Source of the DNA: Flavobacterium sp. SUN052
Lineage (GTDB): Bacteria > Bacteroidota > Bacteroidia > Flavobacteriales > Flavobacteriaceae
Direction of reading: 5' to 3'
DNA: 64,000 bases
Assembly: GCF_028867935.1 (NCBI RefSeq)
Contig: NZ_JAPQNS010000009.1
Span: forward strand, 62,001-126,000
The position numbers and the translations under genes were made by a program. Of the stretch, positions 25,689 to 33,078 are shown piece after piece; positions within the stretch are counted from its first letter, which is position 1; each line of letters starts with the position of its first letter. The notes under the pieces are model-generated. The model saw only the letters and a program-made list of their open reading frames with translations. It was not told where the DNA came from and did not search any database.

Positions 25689-26455
25689 CGAAACGACTAC
25701 TGGCTTTCCTCTTTCCGGCTTTGGGCTTTTCGCTACTAAGTTCAGTAACGTCTGGCCAGGTTTTTACAACCATGACGTATAATATTCGGCATGGGCTCAC
25801 TACAAAAAATCAAGGTAATTTGAGCCGGGTGAGCCAGCTTATTCGGGCTAACAAGGCCGATGTTGTCGCGTTGCAGGAGATTGATAGTAGTACCGTACGT
25901 AGTTTGGGGCGTAACCAGACAAAATATATTGCTAAGGAAACTGGCATGAAGGTTGTTTATGCCAAAGCGGTTTCCGAAAAACGCGGGTCGTATGGGCTGG
26001 CTATCCTGTCACGATACCCCATTATTGCCAGCCAGATTGTGCAGTTACCAACCCCCGAAGAAGGTGCCCCACGCATACTACTATGTGCTTACGTTGAGTT
26101 TCCCAACGAAAAAACGGTTCGGTTTTGCACCGCCAAGTTAGACCCTCACTCGTCGCAGAATCGCACCGCCCAAGCCGCCATTGTCACGGCCCTACTTAAA
26201 GAAAGTATTCAGCCCGTTGTGTGGGCAGGTGACTTTCATAGCCATACCGACGACCCCATTCTTCGGCAAATGGCTCGTTACTGGCGATATGCTGGTGTTG
26301 CCAGCGAACAGGTCACATTTCCTGATTTAGCCTCCCGTTTCGACTATATTCTAACTCGGCCAAACGATGAGTTGCAGGAACTGAGCTACCGGATTGTTGA
26401 GGAAAACCGCACGTCAGATCATTATCCGGTAGTTGCGTCATTTCGGTTGAAATGA
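25685..26455 (+). CDS. Exported endonuclease/exonuclease/phosphatase-fold protein with altered active site
   Basis: A 256-aa EEP-fold protein. ATG 25685 gives a signal peptide (MTKRLLAFLFPALGFSLLSS, cleaved near TSGQ). Conserved: TYNIRHG (Asn33), LQEID (Glu65), RFDYIL and SDHYPV (Asp245, His246). Two usual catalytic positions differ: THLD is replaced by AKLD around residue 151, and GDFN by GDFH (182-185). Catalysis may be lost or changed. It overlaps the mutarotase stop by 4 nt and the next start by 4 nt, so it belongs to the operon. Confidence 0.8.
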   Translation: MTKRLLAFLFPALGFSLLSSVTSGQVFTTMTYNIRHGLTTKNQGNLSRVSQLIRANKADVVALQEIDSSTVRSLGRNQTKYIAKETGMKVVYAKAVSEKRGSYGLAILSRYPIIASQIVQLPTPEEGAPRILLCAYVEFPNEKTVRFCTAKLDPHSSQNRTAQAAIVTALLKESIQPVVWAGDFHSHTDDPILRQMARYWRYAGVASEQVTFPDLASRFDYILTRPNDELQELSYRIVEENRTSDHYPVVASFRLK

Positions 26456-27468
26456 AAAGCCTGCTACTTTTTCTGTTTATCTCCAGTTCCGTTTTCGGAC
26501 AGCATGCAATCATTCCTCATCCGGCTATTATACAGTCAAAGCGGGGTGAGTTTGCTGTTCGGGCCGACCTTCGGGTTTGGGCGTCATCAAACTGTTCGAG
26601 TGAGCAGGTATTTCTGAAAACGTACTGGCAGGAAGCAGGCCTACCTGTTTTAACCAACGTCGCCAAAGCCAAAAGCGCCGATGTTGTGCTGCTGGTGGAT
26701 ACCACCCGCCGGGAAGCCCTCGGACTTGAAGGCTACGAACTAATTGTTTCAACCAAACGCATTACCATTTCAGGAGCATCGCCCGCCGGGGTTTTCTATG
26801 GAATACAAACGTTGCGGCAGGTTTTGCCTACCGTGCCAAATTCGTCCGTGCAGTGCATTCGAGTTCTCGATAAGCCGCGTTTTGGCTGGCGGTCGTTCCG
26901 TTTAGAAGAAGGGCGGAGCGGTACGGGTATTACGGCCTTGAAAAAAATGCTGGATGAACTGGCGCTACTCAAAATGAACCGATTCGAGTGGCAACCCTCA
27001 ACTGGGCTTTACACCCAGCCACAGATTCGTGACGTAATTCGCTACGCTAAAGAGCGCCACATTATGGTTATGTCAGGAGTCGGCGGACCGTTAAGCCCAA
27101 CTTCTTCCAAGCAGACTGTTCAGTTGCGTCAAGGAGCTCCTAGGGAAATCTTAAACGCGGCTAATCTGGGCCACGATCTGATAATTACCCTTTCGGGAAA
27201 CCGTTCAAACAGTGAAGATTCTGTTGATAAACTCTACCTCACTGAACCCATTCCTGACCAAATGCCCGAAGACTTACGCGCTCAGATTTTAGGAGTAGAA
27301 TATGAATATCGGATTGAGGGGACATCACCTATAGCAAACAATCCTGACGTGTTGAAAACCAAGCTAGCTGTAGTGGCTGAAATAGCCTGGACATTTGCTC
27401 AAAACAAAGACTTAAGCCGGTTCAAAGCGAGCTTGCCAGAGTTTCAGAAACGGTGGCCCGAAAAATAG
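26452..27468 (+). CDS. GH20-like protein lacking the catalytic core
   Basis: A 338-aa exported protein. After a signal peptide (LLLFLFISSSVFGQ) it has the GH20 N-terminal domain (GYELIVSTKRITISGASPAG, FYGIQTLRQVLP), then FGWRSFRLEEGRSGTGI and KKMLDELALLKMNRFEWQ, matching the first strand of the GH20 barrel. It then passes quickly to the final GH20 segment (VEYEYRI...AVVAEIAWTF). The middle of the barrel with the Asp-Glu pair is missing; full enzymes exceed about 500 aa. It may bind amino sugars without hydrolysing them, or be a decayed hexosaminidase. Last gene of the operon. Confidence 0.75.
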   Translation: MKSLLLFLFISSSVFGQHAIIPHPAIIQSKRGEFAVRADLRVWASSNCSSEQVFLKTYWQEAGLPVLTNVAKAKSADVVLLVDTTRREALGLEGYELIVSTKRITISGASPAGVFYGIQTLRQVLPTVPNSSVQCIRVLDKPRFGWRSFRLEEGRSGTGITALKKMLDELALLKMNRFEWQPSTGLYTQPQIRDVIRYAKERHIMVMSGVGGPLSPTSSKQTVQLRQGAPREILNAANLGHDLIITLSGNRSNSEDSVDKLYLTEPIPDQMPEDLRAQILGVEYEYRIEGTSPIANNPDVLKTKLAVVAEIAWTFAQNKDLSRFKASLPEFQKRWPEK

Positions 27469-27491
27469 TTATTGACAAGCAAAATATTCTT

Positions 27492-27515
27492 AATGTAAAG
27501 TCTGTTTTACATTTG
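27492..27515 (+). promoter_or_regulatory. Candidate operator overlapping a -7 box
   Basis: AATGTAAA (27492-27499) and TTTACATT (27506-27513) form an inverted repeat with a 6-nt centre. The right half overlaps TACATTTG (27508-27515), a match to the Bacteroidota -7 box, 22 nt before the membrane-protein ATG. No good TTG at the right distance is seen. The HTH protein two genes on is the obvious candidate to bind here. Confidence 0.5.
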
Positions 27516-27537
27516 AACAAACTAACTTGTCATAATT

Positions 27538-28020
27538 ATGCTTCACTCTTTGCTTTTTCCGTATCGCGCCCGCTACGTTGGCTGGCTGATTTTTATTCCC
27601 TCAGCTGTGTTGGGAATTGTCATTTTGGCGAGCGAATCTTTCCATTTTGATTTCTTGACATTTTCATTGCCAAAGGTTTTGTTTCTGACTAAGCCCTTTA
27701 GCTTTGAGAGTGATCAAGAAAAAATAGGTGTTGTCAACTTTACCGACGAACTGGCGGCATTGGGTATTATTATTGGCCTGTTGCTGATTGCTTTTTCGCG
27801 AGAGCGGGTCGAAGACGAAATGATTGGCCGCATGCGGTTAGAGGCTCTGCAATGGAGTGTAATTCTCAATTATGTAGTGCTGGCCGTACTGATCGTGGTA
27901 TCTCACGGGCTTGGCTTCTTCAATGTTCTTATGTGTAACATGTTTACGGTCCTGCTGATATTTATTGGCCGTATGCGTTGGCTGATGTACCGCAATAGCC
28001 ACCAAACGCTTTTATTATGA
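27538..28020 (+). CDS. Four-helix membrane protein of a membrane protein/HTH pair
   Basis: A 160-aa protein with about four hydrophobic helices, at WLIFIPSAVLGIVILA, ALGIIIGLLLIAF, VILNYVVLAVLIVV and FNVLMCNMFTVLLIF, and a conserved-looking SRERVEDEMIGRMR loop between helices 2 and 3. I do not recognise a named function. The layout (membrane protein, then an XRE regulator overlapping its stop) is common in Bacteroidota and suggests that the two work as one sensory or regulatory unit. Confidence 0.75.
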   Translation: MLHSLLFPYRARYVGWLIFIPSAVLGIVILASESFHFDFLTFSLPKVLFLTKPFSFESDQEKIGVVNFTDELAALGIIIGLLLIAFSRERVEDEMIGRMRLEALQWSVILNYVVLAVLIVVSHGLGFFNVLMCNMFTVLLIFIGRMRWLMYRNSHQTLLL

Positions 28021-28217
28021 AGAACCGCCTGAAGGTGCAGCGCGCCGAGCATAATTTCTCGCAGGCTGATCTGGCTGAAAAAATCAGCGTCAGCCGCCAA
28101 ACCATCAACTCCATCGAAACAGGCCGTTATATCCCTTCTACAGTACTGGCGCTCAAACTAGCTCAGGCATTCGGCGTTCGTGTTGAAGAGGTATTCCAGT
28201 TGGAAGGAGACGATTGA
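28017..28217 (+). CDS. Small XRE-family HTH regulator
   Basis: A 66-aa protein that is essentially one Cro/C1-type helix-turn-helix: RLKVQRAEHNFSQADLAEKI, then SVSRQTINSIETGRYIPS, followed by ALKLAQAFGVRVEEVFQLE. It closely resembles the stand-alone regulators that partner with small membrane proteins. Its start overlaps the membrane-protein stop by 4 nt. Likely autoregulatory through the inverted repeat at 27492-27513, which is inference. Confidence 0.9.
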   Translation: MKNRLKVQRAEHNFSQADLAEKISVSRQTINSIETGRYIPSTVLALKLAQAFGVRVEEVFQLEGDD

Positions 28218-28239
28218 TTCTTTTTACTACCTTGCCACT

Positions 28240-28812
28240 ATGCCTAATCTCTATATTATTGCCGGTTGCAACGGGGCTGGCAAAACGTCGGTAGCTTATT
28301 CACTTTTGCCTGAAGTTGTTGCCTGTAAAGAATTTGTTAATGCTGACGAAATCGCACGGGGGTTATCTCCATTCAATGTAGAGTCGGTGGCCTTTGAAGC
28401 CGGACGACTAATGTTGCAGCGTATTGAGTATTTGATGACGCAAGGCGTTGATTTTGCAATCGAAACCACCTTGTCCACACGCTCTTACGTACAACTAATC
28501 AAGCGTGTAAAAACGATTAGTTATCATGTGTCTATGGTTTATACTTGCCTTAATTCTGTTGAACTGGCCAAAGCACGAGTTGAATCGAGAGTTGCAGATG
28601 GTGGGCACTCAATACCCGAAGATGTTATCGAGCGTCGATATGAACGGAGCCTGCGTAATCTACACAAACTATATCTACCAGTTTGTGACCGTTGGATAGT
28701 CGTAGATAACTCACTTGATGAATTAAGGTTGATTGCACAGGGGCGTTTGCTTGATTGTGTGATTGTAAACACCGAACTTTGGAATTGGCTTGAACAATAC
28801 GTCGATGAATAA
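28240..28812 (+). CDS. Zeta-toxin-like P-loop kinase
   Basis: A 190-aa protein. The N-terminal Walker A is AGCNGAGKTS (8-17). Then come FVNADEIARGLSPF, as in zeta toxins and UDP-GlcNAc kinases, ETTLSTRSY (substrate-binding strand) and RVESRVADGGHSIPEDVIERRYERS (lid arginines). The frame opens at 28180, but ATG 28240 (MPNLYIIAG) is the family start. Zeta toxins phosphorylate UDP-N-acetylamino sugars and block wall synthesis; this member could instead be a housekeeping kinase. A small gene overlaps its end, suggesting a toxin-antitoxin pair. Confidence 0.82.
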   Translation: MPNLYIIAGCNGAGKTSVAYSLLPEVVACKEFVNADEIARGLSPFNVESVAFEAGRLMLQRIEYLMTQGVDFAIETTLSTRSYVQLIKRVKTISYHVSMVYTCLNSVELAKARVESRVADGGHSIPEDVIERRYERSLRNLHKLYLPVCDRWIVVDNSLDELRLIAQGRLLDCVIVNTELWNWLEQYVDE

Positions 28813-28960
28813 GATAACGCTCGATCAGGAGGCTGAAAAGCTGTTTAAAGGTGCTCAACTGGGTATCAAACGAGTCATTGAGAAGGCCAAACGTGACGAC
28901 CGCGAACTGGTAATATCTCGCGACGGGAAAGTGGTAAAAGTCAAAGCGCGCGATTTGTAG
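28805..28960 (+). CDS. Small 51-aa protein, candidate antitoxin of the zeta-like kinase
   Basis: Short frame beginning MNKITLDQEAEKLFKGAQ and ending VISRDGKVVKVKARDL. It overlaps the zeta-like gene by 8 nt in another frame. Composition is charged, with a predicted N-terminal helix and a short C-terminal strand pair (ELVISRDGKVVKVKA), which recalls the N-terminal halves of small antitoxins. There is no clear DNA-binding motif. Size, overlap and codon use support a real gene; antitoxin function is inference, and the toxin-first order is less usual. Confidence 0.6.
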   Translation: MNKITLDQEAEKLFKGAQLGIKRVIEKAKRDDRELVISRDGKVVKVKARDL

Positions 28961-28977
28961 GAACCGTTCCTGTTCGT

Positions 28978-30783
28978 TTGGCTGTTAGCCAAACAGAAGA
29001 ACGCTCTACCGATCTCCACGTGAACGAAGAACAAAAAAGTGCTGGCCGCATTTTCGACGGGGCCACCCTTCAACGCCTTTATACATTTGTCCGACCTTAT
29101 CAGAGTCGGTTTTACCTGCTTGTTTTTCTGATTCTGCTGGCGGCCGTGCTGGCTCCCATCACCCCTTTACTCATTCGCTATACCATCGACAATGAAATTG
29201 CCGGTGGCGATTCAAAAGGATTGTCGCTTATGCTGGCGGCAATGGTTGGTATTTTGGTCATTCAGGCATTCATGCAATTTGCCAATACCTATCTCTCAGG
29301 ATGGCTGGGGCAACATGTGATCCGTGATATCCGGGTTCAGCTCTACCAAAAAATTCTGCATCTGCGGCTTAAATTCTTCGATAACACACCCATTGGGCGG
29401 CTTGTCACACGAACCATTTCGGATGTCGAAACCCTAGCCGATGTATTTACCGAGGGCATGGCAGCCATTGCGGGCGATATTTTGCAGTTGGTGCTAATTA
29501 TTGGTGTGATGTATTACACCGACTGGCGGCTGGCTACCATCAGTCTGTCAATGGTGCCGCTGATGCTGCTCAGTACGTATATTTTCAAGGAGAAAATCAA
29601 AGCCTCTTTCAATGAGGTGCGAACGGCAGTCTCGAATTTGAATGCCTTTGTGCAGGAACATATCACGGGAATGAACATCGTACAGATTTTCGGGAGTGAG
29701 AAAATTGAGGCCGAAAAATTCCAGCAAATCAACGACGAGCATCGCAAAGCTAATATTCGTTCTATCTGGTATTATTCCATTTATTTCCCCGTGGCCGACA
29801 TACTGGCTGCGGCCGGCACAGGTTTAGTTGTTTGGTACGGCGCCCGCGAAATTCTCAATAGTCAGGTAACATTTGGGACCGTTACGGCCTTTGTGATGTT
29901 TATTAACCTGTTTTTTCGCCCTATTCGGATGTTGGCCGACCGTTTCAACACGCTTCAGATGGGGATTGTGAGCACCGACCGGATTCTGAAATTGTTAGAC
30001 AGCGACGATTACACGCAAAATGACGGTTCGTACATTCCCACCAAGCTTCGGGGTAATGTGGAATTTGAAAACGTCTGGTTTGCATATAATGATGAAAACT
30101 GGGTTCTGCGCGACATTTCGTTTCAGGTCAACGAAGGCCAGACCGTTGCATTTGTGGGTGCTACAGGTGCCGGGAAATCGTCAATCATTAATCTGTTAAG
30201 CCGTTTTTACGACATCAACCAGGGGCACATCCGCATCGACGGCCACGACCTGCACGACTATGAATTGGGCGCTCTCCGCCGAAACATCGGTGTTGTACTA
30301 CAGGACGTCTTTCTGTTTTCCGATACGATCCAGAACAACATTACACTGGGAGATCCCCGTATTAGTCAGGAAAAAATGATCGAGGCCGCTAAACTCGTAG
30401 GCGTTCACGATTTTATTGAACGTCTGCCCGGTGGCTACCAATACAATGTCATGGAACGCGGGGCTACGCTTTCGGTAGGGCAGCGGCAGTTGATCTCGTT
30501 TGTGCGGGCAATGGTGCAGGACCCCCGAATCATTGTGTTGGATGAGGCTACTTCATCCGTTGATACCGAGACAGAGGAACTGATTCAGGCAGCCATTGAA
30601 AAGCTGATGAAAGGCCGTACCGCTATTGTAATCGCGCACCGACTCTCGACCATTCAGAAGGCCAACAAAATTATAGTGGTAGACAAAGGTCAACTGGTTG
30701 AACAGGGAACCCATGAGGAACTCTTGCAGCAGGAGGGAACCTACGCAAACTTGTATCGTATGCAGTACAAAGAGATGGCCTAG
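28978..30783 (+). CDS. ABC exporter, fused permease and ATPase (MsbA/multidrug type)
   Basis: A 601-aa half-transporter acting as a dimer in the inner membrane. Six helices lie in about residues 35-330. The nucleotide-binding domain has Walker A GATGAGKSS, Q-loop VVLQDVFLFSDT, signature LSVGQRQLI, Walker B IIVLDEATSS and switch IAHRLST, all intact. The start is uncertain: TTG 28978 gives the full frame, while GTG 29020 would also keep the domain. The substrate is unknown; lipids or drugs are typical. It is 17 nt after the small gene but functionally unrelated. Confidence 0.92.
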   Translation: MAVSQTEERSTDLHVNEEQKSAGRIFDGATLQRLYTFVRPYQSRFYLLVFLILLAAVLAPITPLLIRYTIDNEIAGGDSKGLSLMLAAMVGILVIQAFMQFANTYLSGWLGQHVIRDIRVQLYQKILHLRLKFFDNTPIGRLVTRTISDVETLADVFTEGMAAIAGDILQLVLIIGVMYYTDWRLATISLSMVPLMLLSTYIFKEKIKASFNEVRTAVSNLNAFVQEHITGMNIVQIFGSEKIEAEKFQQINDEHRKANIRSIWYYSIYFPVADILAAAGTGLVVWYGAREILNSQVTFGTVTAFVMFINLFFRPIRMLADRFNTLQMGIVSTDRILKLLDSDDYTQNDGSYIPTKLRGNVEFENVWFAYNDENWVLRDISFQVNEGQTVAFVGATGAGKSSIINLLSRFYDINQGHIRIDGHDLHDYELGALRRNIGVVLQDVFLFSDTIQNNITLGDPRISQEKMIEAAKLVGVHDFIERLPGGYQYNVMERGATLSVGQRQLISFVRAMVQDPRIIVLDEATSSVDTETEELIQAAIEKLMKGRTAIVIAHRLSTIQKANKIIVVDKGQLVEQGTHEELLQQEGTYANLYRMQYKEMA

Positions 30784-30795
30784 TCAGACGTGCTG

Positions 30796-31146
30796 TTATC
30801 GGCCCCACAAGTTTGCTTCTTCCTCCTCCAGACCTGCTCCCGTTATGCCTTCGGTGATTACTTTGTGTTCTGGACCAATGGGGCCCTGTTTAGCTGTGGT
30901 AGGGTTTGTTTCCCCCCGACCCGATCCATCAAGGGCGTAAGCTATCGAACTAGCCAGGTCATCAATGGGAGTTTCTTCACCTGCGTCCGGTTTTTCAACG
31001 GGAGCATTTTGCAACGTGTTTTTTGTAGTTGAATCAGTTTGGTCAATAATCTCCTCGTCGGCGCGAGTGTCCTGTTCCATCGACGTTGGCACGTGGCTGG
31101 AATTCTGATTCATCATATCGTCGGAATTGGGGGCGTAGCTTTCCAT
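30796..31146 (-). CDS. Acidic, disordered hypothetical protein
   Basis: A 116-aa frame rich in Asp, Glu, Asn, Thr and Pro, with no hydrophobic segment and no recognised domain. Examples of its composition are DTRADEEIIDQTDSTTKN and GAGLEEEEANLWGR. It lies convergent to the ABC exporter with 12 nt between stops. Length, position and the lack of a better frame suggest a real gene, but it may be lineage-specific. Function unknown. Confidence 0.5.
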   Translation of the reverse strand: MESYAPNSDDMMNQNSSHVPTSMEQDTRADEEIIDQTDSTTKNTLQNAPVEKPDAGEETPIDDLASSIAYALDGSGRGETNPTTAKQGPIGPEHKVITEGITGAGLEEEEANLWGR

Positions 31147-31255
31147 AGTGTTGAGATTTAGTGCGGTTGACCGGGATGCAGTAGCTAGCCCGGCTTCACC
31201 TGCGTGGTATATTACTAACGTTCTCAGACCTGTTGCTGTTTTATTTGCATATGCA

Positions 31256-31287
31256 AAAAGCCCTGACCAGGGTAGATCAGGGCTTTT
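31256..31287 (-). terminator. Rho-independent terminator downstream of the GNAT gene
   Basis: AAAAGCCCTGA (from 31256) pairs with TCAGGGCTTTT (31277-31287) across a 10-nt loop. It is symmetrical enough to act in both directions and lies 49 nt beyond the stop of the minus-strand GNAT gene. Confidence 0.85.
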
Positions 31288-31335
31288 AAAGTGGCTTACT
31301 TTGAATCAGAAATTCAGACAGGTGAGCTAGTATTT

Positions 31336-32046
31336 CTAGGCTGCTTCCAGTTCCCGCTCATGACGACGAGCGCGCTGCCGTTCCTGAAACCGAAGTAGAA
31401 TTCGCTGTTTTATTTTCATCCAGCGTTCGTACAGTTTCGACTCTTTCAGAAAATTCCACTTCTCTTTCTTTTCTTCTTTTTTATGTTGCTCAGGGTCGTA
31501 AAGCATACCCGTACAAAGGCAGTGCTTACGTTCCGTTCGCGTCAGAATATCGTAATTCACGCAGCTCGAACAACCTTTCCAGAATGCATTATCACCTGGT
31601 AATTGGTTGAGTGTCACTGGTTCATAGCCTAAATCGGAATTGATCTTCATCACGGCTAAGCTGGTTGTCAAGCCAATGATTTTGGCGTGGGGGTATCGCT
31701 CGCGGGAAAGCTCAAACGCTTTAGCTTTGATGCGTGTAGCAATACCACTTTGCCGATGATCGGGGTGAACGATCAGGCCAGAGTTAGCCACGAACTTACC
31801 GTGTTCCCACGTTTCGACGTAGCAAAATCCTACCCATTCGCCTGCCAGTGTGGTGGCAATGATGGCCTTGCCTTCGAGCATTTTTTCCATTACGTAGATG
31901 GGTGAACGCTTGGCAATGCCCGTTCCACGTGCTTTGGCACTTTGCTCCATCTCGTGACAGATCGTTTCGGCCAGACGGAGGTGGTCCTCGTTGGCGAGTT
32001 GAACGATGTACTTGTCGTTGACTATCTCTGAGTTAATCATCGTCAT
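31336..32046 (-). CDS. GNAT acetyltransferase, candidate N-acylglutamate synthase
   Basis: A 236-aa GNAT protein. The acyl-CoA loop is HPDHRQSGIATRIK, after GFCYVETWEHGKFVANSGLIV. It then has KIIGLTTSLAVMKINSDLGYEPVT and a distinctive tail, FWKGCSSCVNYDILTRTERK with CLCTGMLYDPE. This whole pattern resembles the GNAT protein found in arginine clusters of Bacteroides and thought to make acylglutamate, the first step of the pathway. No other ArgA or ArgJ is seen in the window. The C-terminal 40 residues are a basic helix. The assignment to arginine synthesis is from family memory and needs a search. Confidence 0.72.
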   Translation of the reverse strand: MTMINSEIVNDKYIVQLANEDHLRLAETICHEMEQSAKARGTGIAKRSPIYVMEKMLEGKAIIATTLAGEWVGFCYVETWEHGKFVANSGLIVHPDHRQSGIATRIKAKAFELSRERYPHAKIIGLTTSLAVMKINSDLGYEPVTLNQLPGDNAFWKGCSSCVNYDILTRTERKHCLCTGMLYDPEQHKKEEKKEKWNFLKESKLYERWMKIKQRILLRFQERQRARRHERELEAA

Positions 32047-32435
32047 TTATTGGGTAACGAAAAACGTTGTGACGTTTACCGCAACCGGGGACGTTGTGAC
32101 CCGTGTGGTTGTTTTGGTTAGAAAAATGAAAATAGCAGGGGAGTTTTGCCACGTAGGCAAACGCGATTAGATGGTCCTTTCGGACCTGACTCGATAGGGC
32201 GTTGAGTGATAAAAAGCCGCTATGTCGTTCTGGTTTATCATCGCTTAATTAGTGTGCCGGGCGAAGCCCGAAAAGGACGGCAATGTTAGGTAAAATGCCG
32301 GGCTTGTGCAATCAATAAACGTATTTTTTTACGCTTAGTTCAAACTAAAAGTGTAAATAATTAACACTCAATTGGTGTAACGTCCGAGTTATTTTTTTAT
32401 ATCTTTGTCAGAATCAACATCCAGTACCTTCTTTA
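32047..32435. other. 389-nt gene-free region with several hairpins
   Basis: Between the divergent GNAT and aat genes. Short stems occur in series: TTTGCC-ACGTA-GGCAAA (32145-32161), GGTCC-TTTC-GGACC (32173-32186), GATAAA with TTTATC flanking about 32210-32240, and CGGGC-GAA-GCCCG (32258-32270). No open frame of note. It could hold a leader RNA or small RNA. A TATCTTTG -7-like box is at 32400-32407, 29 nt before aat. Confidence 0.4.
32350..32368. promoter_or_regulatory. 19-bp palindrome, candidate operator upstream of aat
   Basis: AGTGTAAATAATTAACACT is an imperfect palindrome (AGTGT...ACACT with an AT-rich centre), the size and symmetry of a dimeric repressor site. It lies 31 nt upstream of the -7-like box of aat and could serve either divergent gene. 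The bound protein is unknown. Confidence 0.4.
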
Positions 32436-33065
32436 ATGAGCAAGCTGACCGCCGACGATCTCATCTACGGTTACATCAACGGTATCTTTCCGATGGCCGA
32501 TGCTGACGGTACGCTTTACTGGTACTCGCCGGACCCTCGGGCTGTTATCCCTATTGAGACGTATAAACCGTCAAAATCGCTTCGTCCGGTTCTGAACAAA
32601 AAGCAGTTTGAAATACGGATAAATGCCGATTTTGAGCAGGTAATGCGGTATTGTGCCCTGCCACGTTCGGCCGATGATAGCACCTGGATTTCCGAAGAAA
32701 TCATTGAGGCATATACTACACTGCACCAAATGGGTTTAGCTCATAGCGTTGAAACGTATATGGATGATCGTTTAGTTGGCGGTCTATATGGTGTATCCCT
32801 TGGAACGGCGTTTTTCGGTGAATCAATGTTCCATCATGTTGATAATGCCTCTAAGGTTGCGTTTCATTATCTGATACTGACATTACGCGAGCAAAAATTC
32901 GACCTACTCGACACGCAATTTATTAACGACAACGTTCGGCGGTTCGGGGCTATCGAAATTTCCAAAAATCAATACCTTAAACAATTAAAGCAGGCGCTTA
33001 AGCGTAAAGCCCGCTTCAGCGAACCAATGCTGGAGCATCTGTTTAATTTTCATGCCGATGATTGA
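32436..33065 (+). CDS. aat: Leucyl/phenylalanyl-tRNA-protein transferase
   Basis: A 209-aa enzyme that adds Leu or Phe to N-terminal Arg or Lys of proteins, marking them for ClpAP/ClpS in the N-end rule. Family signatures: YGYINGIFPMAD, LYWYSPDPRAVIP, SVETYMDDRLVGGLYGVSLG and AFFGESMFHH. The length is normal. It is followed 13 nt later by proB, so the two may be cotranscribed, though their functions are separate. Confidence 0.95.
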   Translation: MSKLTADDLIYGYINGIFPMADADGTLYWYSPDPRAVIPIETYKPSKSLRPVLNKKQFEIRINADFEQVMRYCALPRSADDSTWISEEIIEAYTTLHQMGLAHSVETYMDDRLVGGLYGVSLGTAFFGESMFHHVDNASKVAFHYLILTLREQKFDLLDTQFINDNVRRFGAIEISKNQYLKQLKQALKRKARFSEPMLEHLFNFHADD

Positions 33066-33078
33066 TTAATTTTGCGGC

